Shown here: positions 33,130 through 42,015 of the stretch, one piece after another | Position numbering within the stretch: the first letter of the stretch is position 1 | Layout: every line of letters starts with the position of its first letter | DNA from: an uncultured Ulvibacter sp. | Lineage (GTDB): Bacteria; Bacteroidota; Bacteroidia; Flavobacteriales; Flavobacteriaceae | Assembly: GCA_938083445.1 (NCBI GenBank) | Contig: CALKCP010000021.1 | Coordinates: 1 to 48,652 of the forward strand | Direction of reading: 5' to 3' | DNA length: 48,652 bases | Notes under the pieces: generated by a model | Told to the model about the DNA's origin: nothing | Databases searched by the model: none | What the model saw: the letters and a program-made list of their open reading frames with translations, nothing else | Position numbers and translations under genes: made by a program

Positions 33130-34698
33130 CTACTTATTTAAAGCTTTCAAGTACAAAATTACAGTCTTTCTAATATCTGCGGCCGCTTCAGATAATTCGG
33201 GTTCGTATACACTAAGAACCTCTTTATGATTTCTTGTTAAGAATGGAATGTCAAAACCTTTCATTAAATAATCACTCATAGCAATTGTATACACTTCTTT
33301 CGGGTCTATAGGCTTGCCAGCTACTAACCAATTACCATTGCTGCCTTCCTCTAAATTGTGACGCTGCAAATAAGCGCCTGTCCCACCCTTCGATTTTCCG
33401 TGGTTTAAAACTTCAATAAGCAGACTGCCTTTTATTTGTACTTTAACTACGTTGCCTCCAAATGGCAAAACTCTAAAGACATCAATACTAGTTAAATTCC
33501 CTTTAAGCATATCATCGGCTCGAAAAGAACCTCCATTAACAATGGCCCCATCAACAGGACCGTTAAATGAAGTTGCCATTGCAGCCGTTACGATATCGCC
33601 AAGGTTGGTTTGAATTCCCCTACTCGCACTATCTGTTCCGTCTAGTGGCGTTGTTGTTTTGTAAATAACTTCATTAGGATTTGAAACTACCTCGCTAATC
33701 TTTTTTTCTAAGACCGCATTCCATCGATTCACAATTTCGGCTACCTTCGGCTCTGATGCTATTTTTTCATCAATCGGAAACAAATGCGAATCAATCTTTA
33801 AATTTTTGCTCGTTTTATTGTATTCCAACGTATGAATATAAACAGTTTTGGCATTTGCATCGGCTTTTGCTATAATCGCATTGTCGGAGGGAACTAACAT
33901 CGCATAATGCTCGTGACCACCCATAATGAATTGTAATTTGGGTAGTTTTTTCGTTAAAGCAATATCTAGTTCTATTTCCAAATGTGTAAGCCCTATCACA
34001 ATATCAACGTCATTTTCCAAAGCAGCATATGCCTTTTCAGCTTCCTTAAAAACATCCCCATAATCGACGAAGTCGACCGGATTAGACGGTATTGTAACAC
34101 TAAAAAAACCAAGCTTTAAATCGCCATTATTGCCGTCATCCACCACAATTATATGTGAATTACTAACCACTTCCGTTCCGCTACTTCGCTCTAATAAAAA
34201 AGGGCCTGTGCCAGCATCCGTTCGATGCCTCACATTTGCTGAAGTCCATTGAAAATTAGATTCATTCAATCGTTTCTGAAGGGCTTCTTCACCAATATCA
34301 AATTCATGATTTCCAAAAGTCACCAAATCAAAGTTCATGGCATTCATTACCTCAATCATTTGTTTTCCTTTGATCCGTTCACCATCCAACTTAATAGTAC
34401 CTAACAAGGACGGATTGAGAAAATCACCCGCCATCACTAAATATGTATTTGGATGTAACATCGCAATCGAATCTCTTACATGCGCCACACGCGCCATCCC
34501 TCCATAGCTTCCTCCACCTAATGGAGCAATTTCATAAACATCATTAACCTGTACTATTTTAAAAGTAATGTTTCCATCCCCTAAAGCTTTATCGGAGGCC
34601 GTTTTTCTAGCTTTACAACCAGCAACGATAATAAAAGACACTAAAAAAGAAAACACAATAATTCGTCGCTTTGCTTTTTTTAAAAAAAATGCATTCAT
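33130..34698 (-). CDS. Lipoprotein 5'-nucleotidase / metallophosphatase (UshA-like)
   Basis: This is a bifunctional metallophosphatase/5'-nucleotidase that removes phosphate from extracellular nucleotides. The lipobox IVAGC lies about 32 residues in. The metallophosphatase domain shows KIVQVNDVYEIAPL, VMAGDFLNPSLLGT, FDLVTFGNHEFDIGEEAL, VIGLTHLEIELDIAL and FIMGGHEHYAM. The C-terminal nucleotidase domain has TNLGDIVTAAM, AIVNGGSFRADDMLKGN and FRVLPFGGNVVKVQIKG. The first metal motif reads VNDVYE where many relatives have TNDxH. The start is set at MNAFFLKK (34698), which gives a clean lipoprotein signal; ATG 34731 is also open just after the hmgL stop. Confidence 0.9.
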   Translation of the reverse strand: MNAFFLKKAKRRIIVFSFLVSFIIVAGCKARKTASDKALGDGNITFKIVQVNDVYEIAPLGGGSYGGMARVAHVRDSIAMLHPNTYLVMAGDFLNPSLLGTIKLDGERIKGKQMIEVMNAMNFDLVTFGNHEFDIGEEALQKRLNESNFQWTSANVRHRTDAGTGPFLLERSSGTEVVSNSHIIVVDDGNNGDLKLGFFSVTIPSNPVDFVDYGDVFKEAEKAYAALENDVDIVIGLTHLEIELDIALTKKLPKLQFIMGGHEHYAMLVPSDNAIIAKADANAKTVYIHTLEYNKTSKNLKIDSHLFPIDEKIASEPKVAEIVNRWNAVLEKKISEVVSNPNEVIYKTTTPLDGTDSASRGIQTNLGDIVTAAMATSFNGPVDGAIVNGGSFRADDMLKGNLTSIDVFRVLPFGGNVVKVQIKGSLLIEVLNHGKSKGGTGAYLQRHNLEEGSNGNWLVAGKPIDPKEVYTIAMSDYLMKGFDIPFLTRNHKEVLSVYEPELSEAAADIRKTVILYLKALNK

Positions 34699-34732
34699 TT
34701 TTATAAATCTTACTCGTGATTCAAATTTCATT

Positions 34733-35596
34733 TCAATGGTATTTGTTAAATATTTTTGAAGCTTCATTGTGTGCACTTTCAAAAGACATAGGATTGAGGT
34801 TGCAATCCACCTTTTTCGAAGTAAAATAACTTAGCATCTTTTCAGTAGGCATATTTCCAGTTAATTCATCTTTAGCCATTGGACAACCTCCGAAACCTTG
34901 AATAGCGCCATCAAACCTTCTGCAACCTGCTTCATATGCCGCATGCACTTTTTCATGCCAGGCAGCTGATGTTGTATGAAGGTGGGCTCCAAATTCAATA
35001 TGAGGGAATTTAGGAATCAACTCTGAAAACAAATAGGTGATTTTATCGGGTGTTGAAGATCCAATCGTATCACTAAGGGATAATATCTTAACGCCCATTC
35101 CAGAGAGTTTTTCTGTCCAATTTCCAACTACGTCGACGTCCCAGGGATCTCCATAAGGATTTCCAAAGCCCATAGAGAGATAGGCTACTACTTCCTTATT
35201 ATTGACCTCAGCCAAATTTAAAATAGCTTCTAATGTCTCTATTGATTGCGCAATTGTTTTATGCGTATTCCTCATTTGAAAGTTCTCAGAAATAGAAAAC
35301 GGATAGCCTAAATATTGAATTTCTGGATGAATAACAGCTGCTTCGGCACCTCTCACGTTAGCAACTATCGAAAGCAACTTGCTTTTAGTTGCACTTAAAT
35401 CTAAACCTGCAAGAACCGCAGCTGTGTCTTGCATTTGAGGGATTGCTTTCGGTGACACAAAGCTTCCGAAGTCAATCGTGTCGAATCCGCAACGAAGCAA
35501 TGATTGGATGTATTGTATTTTCTCTTCAGTAGGAATCCAATCCTTTATTCCTTGCATGGCATCCCTTGGACATTCTATTATCTTCACTCTTTGCAT
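34733..35596 (-). CDS. Hydroxymethylglutaryl-CoA lyase
   Basis: It splits HMG-CoA into acetyl-CoA and acetoacetate at the end of leucine degradation. The start MQRVKIIECPRDAMQGIKDWIP (35596) fits the family; an upstream ATG (35632) is open but adds atypical residues. The TIM-barrel motifs are VKIIECPRDAMQGI with the metal-binding aspartate, FDTIDFGSFVSPKAIPQM, the HLHTT metal site and the active-site signature GFGGCPMAKDELTGNMPTE with the catalytic cysteine. At about 287 residues it is normal. It stands between a LysE exporter and the 5'-nucleotidase. The convergence of leucine degradation with a leucine/glutamate-type dehydrogenase elsewhere in the window is noted but not proven functional. 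Confidence 0.95.
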   Translation of the reverse strand: MQRVKIIECPRDAMQGIKDWIPTEEKIQYIQSLLRCGFDTIDFGSFVSPKAIPQMQDTAAVLAGLDLSATKSKLLSIVANVRGAEAAVIHPEIQYLGYPFSISENFQMRNTHKTIAQSIETLEAILNLAEVNNKEVVAYLSMGFGNPYGDPWDVDVVGNWTEKLSGMGVKILSLSDTIGSSTPDKITYLFSELIPKFPHIEFGAHLHTTSAAWHEKVHAAYEAGCRRFDGAIQGFGGCPMAKDELTGNMPTEKMLSYFTSKKVDCNLNPMSFESAHNEASKIFNKYH

Positions 35597-35647
35597 TGAC
35601 TCAAAGATATAAATTCCTTTGCGTGCTAGCATCTTTTGTGATGTAAT

Positions 35648-36262
35648 TTATGGTATCAAAATATAAATTGAAATACCGACAAACACAACAACCTGAAGCC
35701 ACTTCAAAACCTTTCCTGCCGACTTCTGCTTTGTCATAAACCTTTTTATAGTGCCTGCTAAGACCGCAAGAGAACTAAAGATTAAAAAAGAGATTAGCAT
35801 AAATAGAAGCCCCAATACAAAAAACTGTGTCACCGTATTCTTAGCAGTATCCCACAAAAAGGCAGGGAAAAAGGCCAAAAAGAAAATCATTACTTTCGGA
35901 TTTACAAGGTTCATAAACACGCCTTGTTTAAAAAGGGCCCAGTTCGATTTCTTTGGAGCATCGTTTGAAAAAGTGACACTGGCATCACTTCTGTATACTG
36001 TAAATGCTAAATAGAGTAAATAAAGAGCTCCAAATATTTTAACGGTATAAAAAAGACTTTCAGAAGCAGTAATCAAGGCAGACACCCCGAACGCCAATAA
36101 GGCTGTATGCACGATACAACCACTAATAAGTCCAGCAGTAGTAGCGATGCCGCTTTTTGTGCCATTTACAAGAGACTGGGTGACCACATAGATGTTGTCC
36201 GGGCCTGGCGAAAGCGCTAAGGCAACTGTTGCTAAAGAAAAAGATAATAGGGTCTCTATCAT
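35648..36262 (-). CDS. LysE/RhtB-family amino acid exporter
   Basis: This is an inner-membrane exporter of about six TM helices, 204 residues. The family signature lies near the N-terminus: ALSPGPDNIYVVTQSLVNGTKSGI with the PGP motif. GLISGCIVHTALLAFGVSA, FGALYLLYLAFTVYRS and GVFMNLVNPKVMIFFLAFFPAF are all typical. The substrate (lysine, homoserine, threonine or other) is not predictable. It begins six bases after the pyrD stop, so it is in the same operon. Confidence 0.92.
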   Translation of the reverse strand: MIETLLSFSLATVALALSPGPDNIYVVTQSLVNGTKSGIATTAGLISGCIVHTALLAFGVSALITASESLFYTVKIFGALYLLYLAFTVYRSDASVTFSNDAPKKSNWALFKQGVFMNLVNPKVMIFFLAFFPAFLWDTAKNTVTQFFVLGLLFMLISFLIFSSLAVLAGTIKRFMTKQKSAGKVLKWLQVVVFVGISIYILIP

Positions 36263-36268
36263 ATCGTT

Positions 36269-37309
36269 TTATGCTTTCAACAAAGCGCGATTGATCTCTT
36301 TTATTAGCCCAGGACCTTCGTAAACAAACCCAGTGTATAGTTGCACCAAACTCGCGCCAGCTGCTATTTTCTCTAAAGCATCTTCAGGGCTATGGATACC
36401 TCCCACCCCAATGATAGGAAACGCTTTATTGCTCTTTTCTGAGAGGAACCGAATCACCTCAGTCGCTCTTTTCCCTAAAGGAACTCCACTCATTCCTCCC
36501 GTTTCTTTTTTATTTTCTGAAGACAATCCTTCTCTTGAAATCGTTGTATTGGTAGCAATAACCCCGTCGATTTTTGTTTCAGAAACGATGTCGATGATGT
36601 CTACTAATTGCTCATCCGTCAAATCGGGCGCTATTTTTAAAAGTATTGGTTTCGGTTTTGACTTTTCAAAATTCTTTTTATTCAATGTATTTAATAATGC
36701 TGTGAGCGGTTTTTTATCCTGTAGAGCCCTTAAATTTGGCGTATTAGGGGAACTCACATTCACAACAAAATAATCAACATAATCGAACAGTGCCTCAAAA
36801 CAAATTAGATAATCATTCACAGCCTCTTCATTCGGTGTGGTCTTATTCTTGCCTATATTCCCTCCTATTAACACTCTAGTGTCATTCTTCCCAATCTTTT
36901 TAGAAGTATTTTCTTTTAATCGCATCACTGCCTCAGCAACACCTCCATTATTAAAACCCATTCGGTTTATCAAAGCAGCATCTTCTTTAAGACGGAACAA
37001 CCTCTTCTTTGGGTTCCCTCCCTGTGGTTTTGGAGTAACAGTTCCTATTTCAATAAATCCAAACCCAAAATTAGACAGCTCTTTGTATAATTTTGCGTCC
37101 TTATCAAATCCAGCTGCAAGACCAACTGGGTTGGGAAACTTAAGTCCGAAAACATCTCGTTCTAAACTTGGATTTTTAATTTGATACATGCTTCGGAAGA
37201 GGACACCGAGACCTAGATTGCTCAACACGCGAATAAGAAAGAAGGTAACATAGTGTATTTTTTCTGGGTCGATCGCAAAGAAAAATGGACGAAGTAGCGT
37301 TTTATACAT
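36269..37309 (-). CDS. pyrD: Dihydroorotate dehydrogenase (quinone), class 2
   Basis: A membrane-associated flavoprotein that oxidises dihydroorotate to orotate using quinone, in pyrimidine synthesis. The start [20 protein letters not shown] (37309) is the typical class 2 N-terminal membrane helix; an ATG at 37330 is less likely. FMN-site features are [43 protein letters not shown] and [19 protein letters not shown], with the catalytic loop [11 protein letters not shown] (serine base). At about 346 residues the length is normal. First gene of the operon with LysE, HMG-CoA lyase, 5'-nucleotidase and Haem_bd. Confidence 0.96.
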   Translation of the reverse strand: MYKTLLRPFFFAIDPEKIHYVTFFLIRVLSNLGLGVLFRSMYQIKNPSLERDVFGLKFPNPVGLAAGFDKDAKLYKELSNFGFGFIEIGTVTPKPQGGNPKKRLFRLKEDAALINRMGFNNGGVAEAVMRLKENTSKKIGKNDTRVLIGGNIGKNKTTPNEEAVNDYLICFEALFDYVDYFVVNVSSPNTPNLRALQDKKPLTALLNTLNKKNFEKSKPKPILLKIAPDLTDEQLVDIIDIVSETKIDGVIATNTTISREGLSSENKKETGGMSGVPLGKRATEVIRFLSEKSNKAFPIIGVGGIHSPEDALEKIAAGASLVQLYTGFVYEGPGLIKEINRALLKA

Positions 37310-37651
37310 AACTGTGATTGAAATTAGCACAAAGGTACGGAGCTAAAATTCAATTTAAAAGAGAATTGTCCGAAATAGAAAAGGCTAGCCTGTGCGGTAC
37401 CCTTTAAAATAATAGAAACCCCTAAAAGGGGCTATGAGGATTCTTCGGTAAAAAGACCTAATACTGCCTGCGAACCATCAATAGTTATGAATAATAAGGT
37501 TATAATTAAGTTGTTTTGTGTCATAAATTTTGTGCTTGATAATGTAAAGATTAGACGCTGATAAAATTGTAATGCACAGAATTTATAAACCCTAGTCTCT
37601 GTTTTTTTTATTATAATTTTAAAGAGTAATCTTTATCTTTGAAAAAAAATC
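37310..37651. other. 342-bp divergent intergenic region between pyrD and pepT
   Basis: It holds a TATCTTTG element for pepT (37634-37641). On the minus strand there is a 30-codon open frame (37524-37432) with a hydrophobic start, followed by a weak CCCC/GGGG hairpin (37419-37431). I do not call it a gene. No promoter for pyrD could be assigned with confidence. Confidence 0.5.
37634..37641 (+). promoter_or_regulatory. pepT: Candidate -7 element for pepT
   Basis: TATCTTTG ends ten bases before the pepT ATG. It fits TAnnTTTG but has no clear -33 partner and would give a very short leader. Confidence 0.4.
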
Positions 37652-38893
37652 ATGATTCAAAAACAGCACCTTATTGATCGTTTTATTAGGTATGTTACCG
37701 TAGATACCGAAAGTGACCCAGAAAGTAAAACAACACCCAGTTCAGAAAAACAATGGGATCTCGCAAATGCGCTCGTTGAGGAATTAAAGCAAATTGGATT
37801 AAAGGATGTCACGATAGACGAAAATGCTTACATCATGGCTACCCTGCCTAGCAATGTTTCTCATGAGGTGCCAGTAATAGGTTTTATTTCTCATTTTGAT
37901 ACGACACCCGATTTTACTGGAGCCAATGTAAGCCCTCAGATAATTGAAAATTATGATGGGAAAGACATCGTTTTAAATGAAGCAGAAAATATCATTCTAT
38001 CACCATCCGATTTTGACGACCTTTTATTGTACAAGGGGCAAACCCTTATTACAACTGATGGAACGACATTGTTAGGCGCTGATGATAAAGCCGGTTTGGC
38101 CGAAATAATTTCCGCAATGGAATATTTAATAAAGCATCCAGAGTTAAAACACGGTGCTATTAGAATAGGATTTACGCCAGATGAAGAAATTGGACGGGGA
38201 GCACATAAGTTCGATGTAGAAAAATTTGGGGCTTCGTGGGCTTATACTATGGATGGCAGTCAAATTGGTGAATTAGAATTTGAAAACTTCAATGCCGCTG
38301 GAGCTGAAATTACAATAAAGGGGAAAATTGTTCATCCGGGCTATGCGAAAGGAAAGATGATAAACAGCATGTATATTGCTACTGAGTTTATCAACTCACT
38401 CCCGAGAATGGAAACGCCAGAGTGCACAGAAGGCAGACAAGGTTTTTTCCATCTTCACAACATGAAAGGTGAAGTGGATAGTACAAAACTCCAGTATATT
38501 ATTCGAGATCACGATAGAAGTCAATTTGAAGTTCGCAAAGAAATCATTCAAAAATTAGCTGACGACTTGAACAATCAATATGAGAAGGAGATCATTTCTG
38601 TTGTTATAAAAGATCAATACTTCAATATGCGAGAAAAAATTGAGCCTGTAATGCATATCGTAGATATCGCAGAAGAAGCTATGGAAATGGCTGGCATAAA
38701 GGCCATGATTAAACCTATTCGCGGTGGTACCGACGGTTCACAATTGAGTTTTATGGGTCTGCCTTGTCCAAACATATTTGCAGGGGGTCATAATTTCCAT
38801 GGTAGGTTTGAGTATGTTCCCGTTGAGAGCATGTTAAAAGCCATTGAAGTCATCGTAAATATTACCCAATTAGTGGCAAAAGAAAAAGCATAA
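37652..38893 (+). CDS. pepT: Peptidase T (tripeptidase)
   Basis: This is an M20-family zinc aminotripeptidase of the cytosol, 413 residues, full length. Family features: [20 protein letters not shown] at the N-terminus, [18 protein letters not shown] (zinc His and Asp), [20 protein letters not shown] (bridging Asp), [18 protein letters not shown] (catalytic Glu pair), [19 protein letters not shown] and [29 protein letters not shown] near the end. All metal ligands look present. It works with exported peptidases in the window to use peptides. A bidirectional terminator follows. Confidence 0.97.
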   Translation: MIQKQHLIDRFIRYVTVDTESDPESKTTPSSEKQWDLANALVEELKQIGLKDVTIDENAYIMATLPSNVSHEVPVIGFISHFDTTPDFTGANVSPQIIENYDGKDIVLNEAENIILSPSDFDDLLLYKGQTLITTDGTTLLGADDKAGLAEIISAMEYLIKHPELKHGAIRIGFTPDEEIGRGAHKFDVEKFGASWAYTMDGSQIGELEFENFNAAGAEITIKGKIVHPGYAKGKMINSMYIATEFINSLPRMETPECTEGRQGFFHLHNMKGEVDSTKLQYIIRDHDRSQFEVRKEIIQKLADDLNNQYEKEIISVVIKDQYFNMREKIEPVMHIVDIAEEAMEMAGIKAMIKPIRGGTDGSQLSFMGLPCPNIFAGGHNFHGRFEYVPVESMLKAIEVIVNITQLVAKEKA

Positions 38894-38903
38894 AAAAAGG
38901 CAT

Positions 38904-38938
38904 AAAAAAACCTTCAACGAATGTTGAAGGTTTTTTTT
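38904..38938. terminator. Bidirectional terminator between pepT and yajC
   Basis: CCTTCAAC (38911-38918) pairs with GTTGAAGG (38923-38930), loop GAAT. It is flanked by seven A on the left and eight T on the right, so it can act on both convergent units. Confidence 0.9.
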
Positions 38939-38953
38939 ATACAAACTAGTTTG

Positions 38954-39238
38954 CTATTTCTTTTCAGGAGTATTTAACTTTGTACTCAACTCCATCGATA
39001 AAGCCGAACGTTCAAATTTCATTTTTCCAGCACCAGATTCTATAATACAGGTACCGTCATCATTCAAATTTAGAACTTTTCCGTGCAAACCACTCTTCGT
39101 TATAACTTTATCTCCTACTTTAATTTCAGCATTGAAATTCTTTTCTTGCTTCTGCTTCTTCATTTGGGGACGTATTAAAAATAAATACATCACTAAAAAC
39201 AGAAGTATGATTGGCAAAAAGCCTTGAATTTGCTCCAT
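38954..39238 (-). CDS. yajC: Preprotein translocase subunit YajC
   Basis: A 94-residue single-pass protein of the Sec accessory complex with SecDF. It has one N-terminal TM segment (LPIILLFLVMYLFLIRPQMKK), with the typical FLIRPQ-K-K ending, and a small cytosolic domain: EIKVGDKVITKSGLHGKVLNLN and a basic/acidic tail. It lies 18 bases after the DUF1573 lipoprotein gene on the same strand, an order common in Bacteroidota. Confidence 0.95.
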   Translation of the reverse strand: MEQIQGFLPIILLFLVMYLFLIRPQMKKQKQEKNFNAEIKVGDKVITKSGLHGKVLNLNDDGTCIIESGAGKMKFERSALSMELSTKLNTPEKK

Positions 39239-39256
39239 ATATTAACTAACTATAAA

Positions 39257-39730
39257 TTATTTAACTAGAGAAGTTCCAGCAGCACCCTCCTTAGCATTAA
39301 CAAAAGCCTTGATTACTAGCGCTTCTTTTCCTTTGGCTGTATTGGCAGTAATGGTAATTGTTTTACTTACTTGGTTTTTACCACTACCATTAAACTTAAC
39401 AAGAAGCTCACCCGAATCTCCTGCAGCTACTGGTGCCTTCGTATATTCAGGTACCGTACAACCACAGCTACTTTTTGCATCAACAATTACTAAAGGAGCA
39501 GTACCCGTATTTGTAAATTTGAACACATGTTCAACTCCTGTTCCACCTTCAATACTTCCAAAATCCCATTCAGTTTCTTCAAATGTCATCACAGGAAGTT
39601 CTCCAGCTTTCGCATCACGATCTGCAGCTGCAGAAACATTTTCTTCATTTACTTTATCAGCTGCCTTCTCTTTACATGATGTAAAAGCAAAAACGGATAG
39701 CACAGCTAATATAAAAATTGATTTTTTCAT
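39257..39730 (-). CDS. DUF1573 domain lipoprotein
   Basis: A 157-residue lipoprotein (lipobox FTSC at residues 16-19). A short low-complexity linker leads to a DUF1573 domain of Ig-like/ASPM type: MTFEETEWDFGSIEGGTGVE, HVFKFTNTGTAPLVIVDAKS, SCGCTVPEYTKAPVAAGDSG and VSKTITITANTAKGKEALVI. The SCGCTVPE motif is the family's hallmark. Function is unknown; such domains are seen in cell-envelope proteins of Bacteroidota. It is transcribed with yajC, downstream of nusB. Confidence 0.93.
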   Translation of the reverse strand: MKKSIFILAVLSVFAFTSCKEKAADKVNEENVSAAADRDAKAGELPVMTFEETEWDFGSIEGGTGVEHVFKFTNTGTAPLVIVDAKSSCGCTVPEYTKAPVAAGDSGELLVKFNGSGKNQVSKTITITANTAKGKEALVIKAFVNAKEGAAGTSLVK

Positions 39731-39759
39731 TGTGTTTAATTTTAAATTTTTAGTAAAGC

Positions 39760-39767
39760 AAAAATAG
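39760..39767 (-). promoter_or_regulatory. Candidate -7 element for the DUF1573-yajC unit
   Basis: On the minus strand this is TATTTTTG, 29 bases upstream of the DUF1573 ATG. It matches TAnnTTTG, but no -33 TTG at the usual distance was seen. Confidence 0.45.
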
Positions 39768-39781
39768 TTATTTTTTTAACT

Positions 39782-40726
39782 TTATTGAAGTCCTCTACCT
39801 ATTTTATTCAACTTCTTGGAAATTTCGAACTCTTTTACAAGCTTATCCAGAATTCCATTTATAAAAATACTGCTTTTCGGAGTTGAATATTCTTTTGATA
39901 TTTCTAAATACTCATTAATGGTTGCACGAACTGGAATGGAAGGAAAGTAAAGGAATTCAGCGATTCCCATTTTTAATATAATAAAGTCCAAATCGGCGAT
40001 ACGATCTTGATCCCAATTCGGTGTTTTTCCATCTATCTCTGCAGAAAGTTTTTCTTCATTTAAAACCACTTTCCGAAGCAACTCTAGCGCAAAATCACGG
40101 TCTTCTGCATCTTTATAGAGATCCGGAATTAAAACGTTGGCAACATTCTTTTCAGAAATTTTTCCCAGCATTTTTACCATCGCTGTATTGACAATAGGAA
40201 AGTCGTCTATCCATGTAAGGCGTTTGTCCTCAAGATACTCGTACAGTTTTTCGTTTGGAGCAATCACCTCTTTGTAGACCTTGGTGATGAAATTTTGATC
40301 TTCGGAAAAGGAAGTATTCTCTTTTAGTAGATATTCGTCATACCAATCTTGTTCTCGGAGAACCTTAAATAAGATGCCGACATACTCCGTATCTTGGGCC
40401 CAATAATTAAGCCCTTTCCTCTTAACAATTGCTTCCAAATTAGAATTCGAATCTAATAACCGAAGCACTTTATTTTCAACAAATATGGTACTTGGATCTT
40501 TTTCTAGATCTGTGGCGAGATGCTTCTTTTTGGAAACATCTAGATAATTTTCAGCATGATCTCGCATCTCAATCATTAACTGAAGCATCAGTAAATACAA
40601 GTCATGCATTTGATCAATGCTGTAAAAAAGAAATTTTTCTTGCTTACTAAGGTCAGGATGTTCATTCTGATTTAGAGCATAAACGGATTGTAATACTTTT
40701 ACTCTAATGTGTCTTCGTGTAAGCAT
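39782..40726 (-). CDS. nusB: Transcription antitermination factor NusB, long form
   Basis: NusB with NusE (S10) binds boxA RNA and promotes rRNA antitermination. The C-terminal ~130 residues carry the family fold (LLRKVVLNEEKLSAEIDGKT, DRIADLDFIILKMGIAEFLY, PVRATINEYLEISKEYSTPK, SSIFINGILDKLVKEFE). The first residues MLTRRHIRVKVLQSVYALNQ also match the NusB opening. At 314 residues it is about twice the E. coli length because of a long insert between them; this is normal in Bacteroidota. It stands between a dehydrogenase and DUF1573. Confidence 0.94.
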   Translation of the reverse strand: MLTRRHIRVKVLQSVYALNQNEHPDLSKQEKFLFYSIDQMHDLYLLMLQLMIEMRDHAENYLDVSKKKHLATDLEKDPSTIFVENKVLRLLDSNSNLEAIVKRKGLNYWAQDTEYVGILFKVLREQDWYDEYLLKENTSFSEDQNFITKVYKEVIAPNEKLYEYLEDKRLTWIDDFPIVNTAMVKMLGKISEKNVANVLIPDLYKDAEDRDFALELLRKVVLNEEKLSAEIDGKTPNWDQDRIADLDFIILKMGIAEFLYFPSIPVRATINEYLEISKEYSTPKSSIFINGILDKLVKEFEISKKLNKIGRGLQ

Positions 40727-40778
40727 ATGTTTAAAGAACTTTATTTTTTTAAGAGTCTAAATACAAATTTAGGCCGGG

Positions 40779-40786
40779 CAAAGATA
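40779..40786 (-). promoter_or_regulatory. nusB: Candidate -7 element for nusB
   Basis: On the minus strand this is TATCTTTG, 52 bases before the nusB ATG. A second match, TAAATTTG, lies at 40764-40771. Neither has a clear -33 partner, so the real promoter is undecided. Confidence 0.4.
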
Positions 40787-40804
40787 TCATAATAATATTG
40801 AAAC

Positions 40805-41902
40805 CTATTTTTCTTTTCTTCTTGCGTCTATGCGCAACTGAGCAATTTCTAGCGCTGCTTGATTTGTAGTCAAACCCGACGTTTTCGCACTATTCAATAT
40901 ATCCAGTGTTGTGTTGTAAATATTTTCTGTTTTACGCATGGTTTCTTCTCGTCCGTAATTTTCAAGTTCAGCAAAAACATTAATAATACCACCAGCATTA
41001 ATTAAAAAATCGGGAGCATACACGATCCCTTTTTGTTGCAACATCAAACCATGCTTATTCTCATCAGCCAGTTGGTTGTTTGCAGCACCTGCAATAACCT
41101 TAGCCTGAATAGCATGTATCGTGGTATCATTAATAGTGGCCCCTAATGCACAGGGAGCATAAATATCCATTTTCTCTGCGTAGATGTTTTTACCTTCATA
41201 TATTTCAACATCGTAGGTGTCGCGTATTACTTCTAGTCTCTCGCGATTGATATCGTCAATAACTACCCGCGCACCTTCATTTGTAAGGTGTTCGACCAAA
41301 GCCTCACCCACGTTTCCAATACCCTGAACATAGACAAGCTTATCTTCTAAGACATCGCTACCGTAGGTAAATTTTGCAGCGGCTTTCATTCCCATAAACA
41401 CGCCATAAGCGGTTATAGGTGAAGGGGTTCCAGCACCCCCCTTATCTTCAGAGATTCCTGTAACAAAAGGTGTGACAGTTCGCAGCAAATCCATGTCTTT
41501 GGTTTCCATACCTACATCTTCTGCTGTAATGTATTTACCTCCAAGAGAGTGAACAAATTCTCCAAAACGAAGCATTAATTCGGGTGTCTTTTGAGTTTTA
41601 GCATCTCCAATAATCACTGCTTTACCACCTCCCAGGTTTAAACCTGTAACTGCGGCCTTATAAGTCATGCCTCGTGATAATCTCAAAACGTCGTTAAGCG
41701 CATCCCATTCACTGTTGTATTGCCACATCCGAGTACCTCCTAAACTGGGCCCTAGAACGGTTGAATGGATTCCAATAATTGCTTTTAATCCTGTATCTTG
41801 GTCGTTGCAAAAAACAATTTGCTCGTGATCATCGAAAGAGGCCTGCCCAAAAACCGGGGCTATTTTTTTGAGTTCATTTGAAGACAATATTTCAGTAACC
41901 AT
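40805..41902 (-). CDS. Glu/Leu/Phe/Val dehydrogenase (leucine-dehydrogenase-like)
   Basis: An NAD(P)-dependent amino acid dehydrogenase of about 365 residues. The family motifs are ALNDVLRLSRGMTYKAAVTG, LNLGGGKAVIIGDAKTQKTP with the active-site lysine, GGKYITAEDVGMETKDMDLL, the Rossmann motif VYVQGIGNVGEALVEHL and APCALGATINDTTIHAIQAK. The shorter length favours the leucine/phenylalanine-type branch over hexameric glutamate dehydrogenase, but specificity is not certain. The start at MVTEILSSNE (41902) is preferred over an ATG at 41941. It is preceded by a well-formed promoter. Confidence 0.92.
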   Translation of the reverse strand: MVTEILSSNELKKIAPVFGQASFDDHEQIVFCNDQDTGLKAIIGIHSTVLGPSLGGTRMWQYNSEWDALNDVLRLSRGMTYKAAVTGLNLGGGKAVIIGDAKTQKTPELMLRFGEFVHSLGGKYITAEDVGMETKDMDLLRTVTPFVTGISEDKGGAGTPSPITAYGVFMGMKAAAKFTYGSDVLEDKLVYVQGIGNVGEALVEHLTNEGARVVIDDINRERLEVIRDTYDVEIYEGKNIYAEKMDIYAPCALGATINDTTIHAIQAKVIAGAANNQLADENKHGLMLQQKGIVYAPDFLINAGGIINVFAELENYGREETMRKTENIYNTTLDILNSAKTSGLTTNQAALEIAQLRIDARRKEK

Positions 41903-41938
41903 GCTTTGATAAATTAAGATTTTCTCAGTAATGACGAG

Positions 41939-41971
41939 CAAAAGTAATGGTTAACTAACGTAAGCACAAAG
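41939..41971 (-). promoter_or_regulatory. Promoter of the Glu/Leu-type dehydrogenase gene
   Basis: On the minus strand, TTTG (41971-41968) and TACTTTTG (41946-41939) are 21 bases apart, a good Bacteroidota-type promoter 36 bases upstream of the chosen ATG. Confidence 0.7.
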
Positions 41972-42015
41972 GAATTTATGTTAATTACAACCCTGTCAAT
42001 AATTTTTAATGTAAA

